Assembly: GCA_046729855.1 (NCBI GenBank)
Contig: JBKPHM010000089.1
Coordinates: 1 to 22,831 of the forward strand
Reading direction: 5' to 3'
DNA length: 22,831 bases
Source: DATHSY01 sp046729855
GTDB taxonomy: Bacteria; Actinomycetota; UBA4738; HRBIN12
A model generated the notes under the pieces. That model did not search any database and had not been told where the DNA came from. It saw only the letters and a program-made list of their open reading frames with translations. The number at the start of each line of letters is the position of its first letter. The first letter of the stretch is position 1. Below, one piece after another: positions 14,620-22,216 of this stretch. The translations under genes and the position numbers were made by a program.

Positions 14620-14949
14620 CCCGTTACAACTCCCTAGCCCGGCGACATCATCAACAAAGAGGGGGCGTCACCTCCGTTCCCGAGCTGCCCGACGTCGTCA
14701 CCGAAGGGAGACCCGGGAAGAGGCCATGGCGATGGCCCAGGCCCATTGAAGGCCATCTTGACGTGATGCGGGGTCAGGCCTGGAAGGTGCCAGCCAGCGA
14801 ACGAGGTCGCGTCGTGGTTCCGCTTTGTGAGCGCCAAGCTCCCAGCGGTCCAACGCAAGGATCTCATCCGCGCATCAGTTGCCAGAACTCCCCGAGCTTC
14901 TCTGATTGCTGTGCTCGTGTGGGTAGTCCCGTATCAATGAACCTTCACC
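14620..14949. other. stretch without a supported gene
   Basis: About 330 bases between the tRNA hairpins and the GH9 promoter. Open frames of 77-78 codons exist on both strands but show neither a recognisable domain nor convincing codon use, and none has a good ribosome binding site. A small inverted repeat GGCCAT-GGCG-ATGGCC lies at 14722-14737. It may be decayed mobile DNA next to the tRNA, but I cannot show that. Confidence 0.4.
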
Positions 14950-14979
14950 TTGATCCCTGTCGCGGCTCGTGCCTAGAAT
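14950..14979 (+). promoter_or_regulatory. probable promoter of the GH9 gene
   Basis: TTGATC (14950-14955) and TAGAAT (14974-14979) are separated by 18 bases. The -10 has five of six consensus bases, which stands out in this GC-rich DNA. Start of transcription would be near 14986, about 98 bases before the ATG. Confidence 0.6.
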
Positions 14980-14994
14980 CTACAGGCGAGGCGA

Positions 14995-15013
14995 GTTAGG
15001 AAACTTTCCTAAC
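14995..15013. promoter_or_regulatory. 19-bp palindromic operator in the GH9 leader
   Basis: GTTAGGAAACTTTCCTAAC is a perfect inverted repeat with 9-base arms around a central C, just after the predicted transcription start. A bound repressor would block transcription. From memory, similar TTAGGAAA/TTTCCTAA palindromes occur ahead of actinomycete glycoside hydrolase genes, but the regulator is not in this window. Confidence 0.7.
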
Positions 15014-15017
15014 CATT

Positions 15018-15042
15018 CCGAGGCCCAAGGAGGTGACCTCGG
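15018..15042 (+). promoter_or_regulatory. leader hairpin displaying a Shine-Dalgarno-like sequence
   Basis: CCGAGG (15018-15023) can pair with CCTCGG (15037-15042), leaving AAGGAGGTGA in the loop. That sequence is an almost complete anti-16S match but lies 48 bases before the ATG at 15084, which has its own GAAGGAG. A GTG at 15033 inside it is in frame and would add 17 residues to the signal peptide. Confidence 0.35.
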
Positions 15043-15083
15043 CCGGACACCCTGCGGGAATCCCCGAGCCGAAGGAGAGCAGC

Positions 15084-17051
15084 ATGCCACTCACCCCACC
15101 GCCACTCATTCGGCGGCGTGTGCTCGCGGTCGCCATTGCATTCGCTACGACCTTGATCGTTCTGACCCCACCGGCGTACGGGACCCCCGGTTCAGCGTTC
15201 GTCCGTGTCAACCAGGTCGGCTACCCTGCAGCGTCGGCCAAACGGGCCTACCTGATGTCGAGCGATGCCGAGACGGGCGCCACGTTCGAGGTTAGGAACG
15301 GGAGCGGCGCCGCCGTCTTTTCGGGCTCGATCGGGCCCCTGCTCGGCTCATGGAGTCGCTCGTTCCCGTTCGTGTACGCGCTCGACTTTGCTTCGGTCAC
15401 CACGCCAGGCACCTACTCCATCGCGGTGACCGGACCGATCGCCGCCTCCTCGCCGAGCTTCCAGATCGACACTGGGCAGAGCGTCTACGCGGAAGCGCTC
15501 GCCAACGCGCTCTCCTTCTTCCAGGCCGAGCGCGATGGCCCCGACTTCATCCCCGGCCCCCTCCGTTCCGCCCCCGGGCATCTGAACGATCAGAACGCGA
15601 TGACGTACCTCCGGCCCCACGTGAACCCGAGTGGGCGCTTCTCAGGAGACCTGGATCCGCTGGGCGTCCGGATCGACGCCTCCGGTGGATGGTGGGACGC
15701 CGGCGACTACATCAAGGGCGTGCAGACGCTGAGCTATACCACGGACATGCTGCTCATCGGAGTTCGGGACTTCCCGGCACAGATGGGCGCCGGCTCGACG
15801 ATGTCGAACTTCACGGCGGAGGCCAAGTTCGGGACGGATTGGCTCCTTCGGATGTGGGACGACGAGACGAAGACCCTTTACTTCCAGGTGGGGATCGGGA
15901 CGGGGAACGCCAATGCCGTCGGCGACCACGACATCTGGCGCCTTCCCCAAGAGGACGACACCTACGGTGGGACCGATCCCCTCTACCGATACATCCGCAA
16001 CCGCCCGGTGTTTCGCGCCGGTCCGCCAGGGTCGCTCATCAGCCCGAACCTCGCCGGGCGGATGGCTGCGGCGTTCGGCTTGTGCTTCCAGATCTACAAG
16101 CTGACCGACCCGGCATTCGCGAACAGGTGCCTGCTGGCGGGTCAGCACATCTTCGACCTGGCCGACACGACCCCCAAGGGCAACTTGCTCACCTATCTCC
16201 CATTCAGCTTCTATCCGGAGAACGAGTGGCGGAGCGACCTCGAGCTCGGCGCGGTGGAGCTCTACATGGCGGTGGCGAGCGGTGGCCTGCCGCCCGGTCT
16301 GCCGCACGCCGATGCCGGTTTCTATCTGCAGCAGGCGGCCCACTGGGCCAAGGCCTACATCACCGGCCCGGACGACGCCGAGGACACGCTCAACCTCTAC
16401 GATGTGAGCGGCCTCGCGCACTACGAGCTCCACAAGGCGATCGGTCAGGCCGGCAACCCGCCCGGACTAGAGGTCACGCAGGTCGAACTCGTCGCCGACT
16501 TGAAGAAGGCCCTCGACAACGCGATTGCCCAGGCCGCGACCGATTCGTTCCAGTTCGGCTTCCCCTGGGCGACGTGGGACACGGCCTCTCACGGCACCGG
16601 GCTCTCCGTGATGGCGAGCGAATACGCACAGCTCACGGGGTCGAGCGCGCACGCGGAGTGGAGCGGCCGGTGGTTGGCGAACATCCTCGGCGCCAATGCC
16701 TGGGGGTCGTCGTTCATCGTCGGCGACGGGACCACGTTCCCGCACTGTATTCACCATCAGGTGGCGAACCTCGTGGGATCCCTCGACGGCTCGCCGCCCG
16801 TGCTCGAGGGTGCGGTGGTCGAAGGTCCGAACGGTACGCTCTTCACCGGGTTCCAGGCTGGGATGAGGAACTGCCCGCCAGATGACAGCGACCCGTTCGC
16901 ACAGTTCAACTCGGGCAAGGCCAGGTTCAGGGACGACATCGAGTCGTTCTCGACGGTCGAGCCGGCCGTCGACCTGTCTGCCACGTCGCCGCTCGCCTTC
17001 GCGTGGCAGTCGGTGCCGCCCCCGCCACCGCCTCCTCCGCCGCCGCCCTAG
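15084..17051 (+). CDS. secreted glycoside hydrolase family 9 protein (endoglucanase-type)
   Basis: The 655-aa protein starts with a signal peptide (RRRVLAVAIAFATTLIVLTPPAYG, cleavage near residue 34), followed by a CelD-N/Ig-like module (about 38-125: FVRVNQVGYPA ... TYSIAVTG) and a GH9 (alpha/alpha)6 catalytic domain. Catalytic signatures: Asp205 and Asp208 in GGWWDAGDYIKG, a histidine segment PHCIHHQ near 553-559 in place of the usual PHHR, and the acid Glu626 in STVEPAVD. GH9 enzymes cleave beta-1,4-glucans, cellulose or related chains, by inversion; some Ig-GH9 proteins are exo-glucosaminidases, so the substrate is not certain. ATG 15084 is chosen for GAAGGAG six bases upstream. The protein ends in a run of eleven prolines and TAG, with deacetylase-like sequence continuing in the same frame. 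Confidence 0.9.
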   Translation: MPLTPPPLIRRRVLAVAIAFATTLIVLTPPAYGTPGSAFVRVNQVGYPAASAKRAYLMSSDAETGATFEVRNGSGAAVFSGSIGPLLGSWSRSFPFVYALDFASVTTPGTYSIAVTGPIAASSPSFQIDTGQSVYAEALANALSFFQAERDGPDFIPGPLRSAPGHLNDQNAMTYLRPHVNPSGRFSGDLDPLGVRIDASGGWWDAGDYIKGVQTLSYTTDMLLIGVRDFPAQMGAGSTMSNFTAEAKFGTDWLLRMWDDETKTLYFQVGIGTGNANAVGDHDIWRLPQEDDTYGGTDPLYRYIRNRPVFRAGPPGSLISPNLAGRMAAAFGLCFQIYKLTDPAFANRCLLAGQHIFDLADTTPKGNLLTYLPFSFYPENEWRSDLELGAVELYMAVASGGLPPGLPHADAGFYLQQAAHWAKAYITGPDDAEDTLNLYDVSGLAHYELHKAIGQAGNPPGLEVTQVELVADLKKALDNAIAQAATDSFQFGFPWATWDTASHGTGLSVMASEYAQLTGSSAHAEWSGRWLANILGANAWGSSFIVGDGTTFPHCIHHQVANLVGSLDGSPPVLEGAVVEGPNGTLFTGFQAGMRNCPPDDSDPFAQFNSGKARFRDDIESFSTVEPAVDLSATSPLAFAWQSVPPPPPPPPPPP

Positions 17052-17335
17052 ACGGTCGTGACGATCCAGTTCGACGACGGCGTGGCCGATCAACCGGCGC
17101 GCTGGCAACCCTGAACGAGCACGGGATGCACGCGACGTTCTTCGTGAACAGCGGCTTCGTCGAAGACTCCGCACATATGACCTGGGAACAACTCCGGGCC
17201 CTCGCAGCCGCCGGGAACGAGATCGCCGGACACACGCTCAACCCCGTCGACCTCAAGCCGATGGCCGTGTGGAACAAGCTCAAGCCATTGATTCCTGCGG
17301 ATACGTTCCCGAACACTCGCAATTGCGAGGCCTAG
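17052..17335 (+). pseudogene. remnant of a polysaccharide deacetylase domain fused to the GH9 gene
   Basis: Directly after the GH9 TAG and in the same frame the DNA reads TVVTIQFDDGVADQ, the first motif of NodB-type polysaccharide deacetylases, then hits TGA at 17112-17114. A frameshift near 17090 moves the homology to another frame, which continues ATLNEHGMHATFFVNSGFV ... MTWEQLRALAAAGNEIAGHTLN and ends at 17335. The second zinc motif H-(S/T)-xx-H is spoiled (HTLNP, with proline for the second histidine), and the last half of the domain is missing; the tail VWNKLKPLIPADTFPNTRN does not resemble the family. The proline run of GH9 looks like the linker to this domain. It overlaps the convergent GAP gene by four bases. 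Not expected to be active. Confidence 0.75.
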
Positions 17336-17964
17336 CCCGCGAGGGCGTCCTTGAGTTCCAGCACCATGAAGAACACGATAACGATCTCGCTGACGACCCA
17401 CGAGTTCGCGTTCATCCAGTCGCGGGCCTTCGGCAGCGATGTCTCCCCCCGCTTGCCGAGCGCCAGAAGCATCAGCAGTGGCAGGCCGATAAAGAGCGCC
17501 GTCACCAGGAAGAACGGGATCGCGCTGACGAGTGACTCGTCGTGCGCCGAGAGATAGCCACCCACGGTCAGCATCGTCAGGATGTCGGTGGGCATCGCGA
17601 TGAATAACAGCAAGCCGAGCCTGAGGGCGAAGCCCGGCGAGGCCGTCTGAAGCTTCCCCATCCATTTGGGCGGCTCAGCGTCCGCGCGGCGGAGGAAGAC
17701 CCGGACGGCGATGATCGCGAGCAGCCCGACGAAGATCCAGTCGGCGAAGGCGTGGCCACCGCTCGAGGTGGAGCTCCGGAGTCCGAGCGCCTCGACGAGG
17801 ATGAAGCACAGAGCCGTCCCTCCAACGGTCGAAGCGACCGCGCCGGCCACATACGCGAGGGAGTTCACCCGAGCCTTCTCGCTCGTCGCGAACAAAATGG
17901 CGCTGATGATCTGCGGCCCCGCGACCATCACGAACGCCATCGGGACAATCTTGACGAACGTCAT
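17332..17964 (-). CDS. GAP/Sap-family polytopic membrane protein
   Basis: The 210-aa protein has about six hydrophobic segments (VPMAFVMVAGPQIISAILFAT; VAGAVASTVGGTALCFILV; WIFVGLLAIIAVRVFL; LRLGLLLFIAMPTDILTMLTVG; AIPFFLVTALFIGLPLLMLLAL; SWVVSEIVIVFFMVLEL) and a charged loop RRADAEPPKWMGKLQ between the third and fourth. This is the pattern of the GAP/Sap proteins (SfLAP-type), named after mycobacterial proteins needed for export of glycopeptidolipid or sulfolipid; they are distantly similar to LysE exporters. A transport or lipid-export helper role is known only for the mycobacterial members. It stands alone, with 235 bases before the next gene. Confidence 0.8.
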   Translation of the reverse strand: MTFVKIVPMAFVMVAGPQIISAILFATSEKARVNSLAYVAGAVASTVGGTALCFILVEALGLRSSTSSGGHAFADWIFVGLLAIIAVRVFLRRADAEPPKWMGKLQTASPGFALRLGLLLFIAMPTDILTMLTVGGYLSAHDESLVSAIPFFLVTALFIGLPLLMLLALGKRGETSLPKARDWMNANSWVVSEIVIVFFMVLELKDALAG

Positions 17965-18199
17965 CGAACTCCCTCCCGGCTCCAGTCAATTGGGACGCTA
18001 CCGCACCACCCCTCGACGGCATCGGTTGAGCGACGCTGATCGGATCTCCGCCGTCGACTCCAGCCGACGTTCGCAAACCCTCGACACCACCAGGGGCGAC
18101 TTCTCGAACGGAAATGCCCACGTGAAGGGTTTCCGGGCGCCCACCCGCCCCGGTCGGCGCACCGATACCGGAGACAGGCCCCGAGATTCACGATGCGCG

Positions 18200-18826
18200 T
18201 CAGCGCATGAGCGACAGCTCGCGGCGAGCTTCCGCTGGCAGCATCTGCCGGCCGAAGATCTTCGATCGCGGCTCTTGAAGCCTGCCGCCCTGCTCGAGCG
18301 AGCCGGTAGCGATCGGCGTGAAGCCGATCTCCTCGATCAGAGTCGACACCCGGGCGTTCGCGCGGCCGTTGTCTCCCGCCACAAAAACGGCGAATCGCTG
18401 ATCCCTCGGCACGGACGGCCGCGCCTCGGCGAGCATGGTCCGGCCGTCGAGTGTGTTGAAGGCCTTGACGACAACGGCGTCCGGAAGCCATTCAGCGACG
18501 AGGAGGCTCGATCTCCGTGCGCCGAGGTCTATCGGATCGCCCGACTCGGTGACGGCATTCGTCGCGTCGATGACGACCTTGCCCGCGACGGCCGACGCCG
18601 GCGGCAGGAGCTCGGAGTCGAACGGGACGGCGAGTATGACGCCCTCGCCGAAGCGCGCCGCCTCTTCCAGTGTCGTTGACAGGACCGACGGTCCGAGACG
18701 TTCGGCCAGTGCCTTCGCTGCCACGTCGTCGCGGGGGTCGGCCACGGCCAGCTGATGGCCTGCCCTCGCCAAGAGCTCAGCGAGGGCCGCGCCCCTCGCG
18801 CCGACGCCCACGATCCCTATCCGCAT
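18200..18826 (-). CDS. NADPH-dependent F420 reductase-like NAD(P)-binding protein
   Basis: The 208-aa protein begins with a Rossmann dinucleotide fold, MRIGIVGVGARGAALAELLARAGHQLAVAD, and carries AVPFD, VVIDATNAV and VVKAFNTL, a set typical of the F420_oxidored family (Fno-like). Fno moves hydride between NADPH and coenzyme F420, but many relatives of this size have not been assigned a substrate. The glycine pattern is GVGARG rather than GxGxxG followed by A, within the family's variation. It sits between the GAP gene and the large kinase fusion on the same strand, with gaps of 235 and 153 bases, so an operon is unlikely. Confidence 0.8.
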   Translation of the reverse strand: MRIGIVGVGARGAALAELLARAGHQLAVADPRDDVAAKALAERLGPSVLSTTLEEAARFGEGVILAVPFDSELLPPASAVAGKVVIDATNAVTESGDPIDLGARRSSLLVAEWLPDAVVVKAFNTLDGRTMLAEARPSVPRDQRFAVFVAGDNGRANARVSTLIEEIGFTPIATGSLEQGGRLQEPRSKIFGRQMLPAEARRELSLMR

Positions 18827-18979
18827 CGTGCCCCGCTCGTCTTGCCCCGGTAGAACCTACCAAACGTCGGTTGGCTCGGCCTCTGTTGGCGCCAGCACGA
18901 GCCTCTTACGGCGCGCGGCCGGGCAACAGCCAATGGCTCGACACGGCGACGCGGTCGGAGAGTCATTGTCACGAGTCGA

Positions 18980-21217
18980 CTATGGACACGTGACTCCGGC
19001 ACCGCAAAGCTGCAAACCTTCCTCGCGCGCAACGAACGAAGCAAGCGTCGACCTCGGCATCAGCCCGAGTCCTCCTCCGGACTCGAACGATGGCATAACC
19101 GAGTCGTTCATCGGGACGGACGAGGTGTACACGATGCAGCCGCCCACCACCTCTATCGTTCGCGTTCGGTCCGTGCCGCCGGGCGTCGTGCACGTCTCCG
19201 AGAGGGTCACATCGATGAGCGGCTCGACCGGCATCCGCCCGACCTGGACGATTACCCCCGTCCCTCCGCTGACGCCCAGGGTAATGGTCGCCCGCCCGCG
19301 AACGATCGTGGCGCTCGAGAGCTGCCAGCCCAGTGGCAGACCGCGGATGCAAGGGAGCTTCGTTGCAGACGGCACCGCCTGTGCCATCAGGATCATCGCT
19401 CGATCGGTTCCGCACGACGGCGTCATGACCTGTCCGCGACTTGGGAAGAACAGCCCGATGGCGAACGACGCCGCAAGAGCGACGACGAGGAGGCTCAACG
19501 CGATGAGGCCGACGCGTCGAAAGCTCCACCGCTGAATCGGGATCGGACGACGTGCCGGAGCAAGGGCGCGGAACTCTTCTAGGAGCTCGGGCCGATCCTG
19601 CTTCATCAGCACTCGCAGCTGCGTGGGGCTCGCAACGCCCCGCGTCGCGGCGAAGGCCTCTGCGAGATCGTCGGGCGTGAAGTATTGGAGCGCCCGCCGG
19701 TAGACGGTCTGGGCATCGGAGCGAAGGGCAAGGACGAGCATCATATTTGCGAGATCGACCGCCTGGCGCCACGGTGAGGGACGAACCTGGACGAAGAACA
19801 CGTCGATCACCCGGAGATGGCCGTCCTGGACCATGAGATTCGCGGGCTTGATATCGCGATGAGCGAGCCCGACGTGCCAGAGACCGCGGATGAGCTGTAG
19901 TCCCTCGTCGATGACCTGGTCGTCGACGCGGGCAGACCCGATCTCTTCGGCGTTCTCGAAGAACTCCATCGCGATCAGGTACTCGCGCTCCGGTGTGATC
20001 TCGACGACGCCGAACGGCACCGGTGTCGGGAAGCCGTGTTCGCCCAGCAGCCGGAGGGTGTAATCCTCGTATTCGACGAAACGCCGAACGGTCTTGAACG
20101 GCGTCTCGTCCTCCAGCCCCCCATAGAGCATCGCGCGGCCGAGCTTGTACCACCGGTCCGCGCGGACGTGGTTCTTTGCGTAGAGCTTCGCGAAGATCGA
20201 GACCTCATCGCCACGCTCATCGACGACCGTCAGCTTCAGCGGCGTAGAGCCGCCTGACGCCGCCAGCCCCACCGGCCTGATCTCGAGCACCGTGAGCCCA
20301 AGTTGATCGTGCATGGCTCGGCGGATCGCGTCGCCGCGTCGCCCGCCGACGTCGAGATGGGCCGCCTTCCCGCGACGCCCGTACGCCACCGGGAACGCAT
20401 CGTTCGGAACGAATGCTCGGAACATCGCGATCGGAAGGGCCACCCCCAGAATCGCGCCGAACGCGACGTCGGTCGGATGCTCGATGCCGAGGTAGATCCG
20501 AAGGAGCCCGACGGCGGTGATGCCGAAAACGATGGCGAGCTTCGCATACCAGCGCGGCCTCCCGGGCACCACGAGCATGAACGCAAACGCGATCAGGACC
20601 GCAGTCAGCACAGCGATCGGCCGCGACGGAGCCGCGTAGCCCTCCCAGTCGGCGATCTGTGTTATGTCGAGCGGCCTCACCCGCGCGGCCAAGAAGGTCA
20701 GGACGTCCAAGGCGAGATGGAGCAACGCGAGACTGACGAGGAACACGATGAGATGGCGAAACCGCCGGAAGGCGATCGCGAGCGCCGCGACGATAAGGCC
20801 GAGGCCGCCGAGTCCCCATCGCGATCCGATTGAATTCACCCATCTGGCCAGCGCATCGAGCCAGTCGGTGCGGAGCGCCACGATCGGGCGTGTGATCGCG
20901 GCATCGAAGCGGTCGAGGGGCCCTGCCGAGACGTGGAGCCAGATTGAGGCCGAAACGACGATCAAGAGCGCCGCCGCGAGCCAAAGCCGGCCGCTGAGCC
21001 CGATGCTCTTCGGCAACGGCGCCGGAGTGCCGGTCGGCCGCCGCCTTCGTTGCGTCTCGGTCAGGTCCCCGAGTTCCGTCCGGAGCGCGTTGGGCTGCAC
21101 CGCCATGGATCGGCGATCCACGCTCCCGCCGGTGGTTCGCTCGGTCACCGTGTGGATCCCGCTCGCCTGCGAAGTCTCCCGACCGTCCGACCCTGCCGAG
21201 CCTGCTCGATCGCCCAT
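18980..21217 (-). CDS. membrane fusion protein: degenerate PAP2-like domain, kinase-like domain, TM segment and external C-terminal domain
   Basis: The 745-aa protein has four parts. Residues 76-270 form a multi-pass PAP2-like membrane domain, but the catalytic motifs are altered: KxxxxxxRP lacks the lysine (Thr174, Arg181-Pro182 kept), PSGH is PSRP (197-200), and the final motif reads RIYLGIEHPTD (240-250) with Glu at the usual His position. Residues about 285-550 are a cytoplasmic Ser/Thr or lipopolysaccharide-kinase-like domain with HRDIKPANLM (Asp455, Asn460) and VIDVFF (Asp472) in place of DFG; FAKLYAKN near 335 may hold the ATP lysine. A TM helix follows at about 568-591, then a roughly 150-residue external domain with four cysteines. 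I recall similar PAP2-kinase proteins in actinobacteria. A TAGACC eight bases before the ATG and lack of a ribosome site suggest a leaderless start; Met38 is an alternative. Confidence 0.85.
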   Translation of the reverse strand: MGDRAGSAGSDGRETSQASGIHTVTERTTGGSVDRRSMAVQPNALRTELGDLTETQRRRRPTGTPAPLPKSIGLSGRLWLAAALLIVVSASIWLHVSAGPLDRFDAAITRPIVALRTDWLDALARWVNSIGSRWGLGGLGLIVAALAIAFRRFRHLIVFLVSLALLHLALDVLTFLAARVRPLDITQIADWEGYAAPSRPIAVLTAVLIAFAFMLVVPGRPRWYAKLAIVFGITAVGLLRIYLGIEHPTDVAFGAILGVALPIAMFRAFVPNDAFPVAYGRRGKAAHLDVGGRRGDAIRRAMHDQLGLTVLEIRPVGLAASGGSTPLKLTVVDERGDEVSIFAKLYAKNHVRADRWYKLGRAMLYGGLEDETPFKTVRRFVEYEDYTLRLLGEHGFPTPVPFGVVEITPEREYLIAMEFFENAEEIGSARVDDQVIDEGLQLIRGLWHVGLAHRDIKPANLMVQDGHLRVIDVFFVQVRPSPWRQAVDLANMMLVLALRSDAQTVYRRALQYFTPDDLAEAFAATRGVASPTQLRVLMKQDRPELLEEFRALAPARRPIPIQRWSFRRVGLIALSLLVVALAASFAIGLFFPSRGQVMTPSCGTDRAMILMAQAVPSATKLPCIRGLPLGWQLSSATIVRGRATITLGVSGGTGVIVQVGRMPVEPLIDVTLSETCTTPGGTDRTRTIEVVGGCIVYTSSVPMNDSVMPSFESGGGLGLMPRSTLASFVAREEGLQLCGAGVTCP

Positions 21218-21506
21218 GGAGAAGAGGTCTACACCGTCTCGGCGGTGAGCGAAAGGCCGTCGCGACGTGCTCGGCTGTGTGATCAGGGCGCCGATGACGC
21301 CCTCGAGGGAGCCTTCCGGCGAGTGAGCTGGTGGGACGGAGGAGCGCTCGTGTCGCGTCGGCGCCCGAGCCGGCTAGTTCGCCCGGAGGTTGGAGGCTGC
21401 GACAAAGGACCAGCGACTCGGCGGTTCGCGCGTGCCGAGTCGATCCCGTTGCGCGTGCGTCATCAGGAGCAAGCAACCTCGGAACGGGTCCCTACGTAGG
21501 AGGGGT

Positions 21507-21698
21507 ATGAGACGGTCCGACCGGGTCCGGGAAGACGAGTTCCGCGCGTACGTCGTCCAGCGCCGGGGGAGCCTACTTCGCACCGCGACCTTGCTCGAAG
21601 TCGGCGACGCGCACGAGGCCGAGGATCTGGTACAGACCGTGCTGCTCCGCATCTTCCACCGGGCCCACACTACAGGCGAAGGCGACGTGGTCAGATGA
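21507..21698 (+). pseudogene. truncated ECF sigma factor (region 2 only)
   Basis: The 63-codon frame starts at an ATG with an excellent Shine-Dalgarno (GGAGGGG two bases away, 21499-21505) and reads EDEFRAYVVQRRGSLLRTATLL, AHEAEDLVQTVLLRIFHR, which is the region 2.1-2.2 start of SigE-type ECF sigma factors of about 160-180 aa. It then breaks off at TGA; regions 2.3-4 are not found downstream in any frame. A short frame at 21695-21778 with strong GC third positions (MICTLIAEPSEGNFQEGFEF) follows and may be the tail of another gene joined here by deletion. It is probably not functional as a sigma factor. Confidence 0.7.
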
Positions 21699-21868
21699 TC
21701 TGCACGCTCATCGCCGAGCCGTCCGAGGGCAACTTCCAGGAAGGCTTCGAGTTCAAGTGGCGAGCGCACACCCCGTGAACGGGCGCCCCATGGTGGGTCA
21801 GCAAGACCGTCCATGGCATCATTGACGTCCGTCCCGTCGCCGGAAGGGGGCTTCCCTCGCCAGAAGTG

Positions 21869-22056
21869 CTACCGGACCACCCGGTACTCAAGATGCGTCA
21901 CACCGTCGGTCTGGCTGACCCCGGTCTGTTCCAGCTCCGTTCGCTCGGGGAGCTGGTCGAACAGCCGATGGCCCCCGCCGAGTAGGACATTGATCAAGTG
22001 GATCCGGATCTCGTCGACGAGGCCGCCGCTAGGACTGCTGGTCGATGTTCGCGCCC
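21869..22056 (-). pseudogene. remnant of a dihydrofolate reductase/RibD C-terminal family gene
   Basis: Minus-strand translation from about 22027 to 21869 gives GGLVDEIRIHLINVLLGGGHRLFDQL and ends GVTHLEYRVVR, the usual C-terminus of the DHFR-like RibD_C family that reduces pterin or flavin-precursor substrates. The preceding motif (normally GGANIAQQ) can be read as GANIDQQS at 22055-22032 in a different frame, separated by a frameshift and a TAG. Nothing recognisable of the first 120 or so residues remains. The gene is therefore 5'-deleted and frameshifted. Confidence 0.6.
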
Positions 22057-22216
22057 ATGAGCCCTTCTGGCTCCCGAAAGATGCGGCATCAATCGTCATT
22101 TGGTTCGTTCCAGGCTGACTGAAATCTTCTTCGGAACCGTCGCCCCGCGGACCCCTTCTATCGCGATAATGCGACATGAGGGTTGAAGGGTTCATTCGGA
22201 CCGCTCAGGAGATGCT

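Noticed and set aside
14634..14999. Small open frames on both strands downstream of tRNA-Gly
   Set aside because: No ribosome sites, no recognised domain, and they oppose one another; no basis to call a gene.
17961..18491. 176-codon minus-strand frame overlapping the F420-like gene
   Set aside because: Arg-rich out-of-frame reading of the F420-like gene and of the gap after it.
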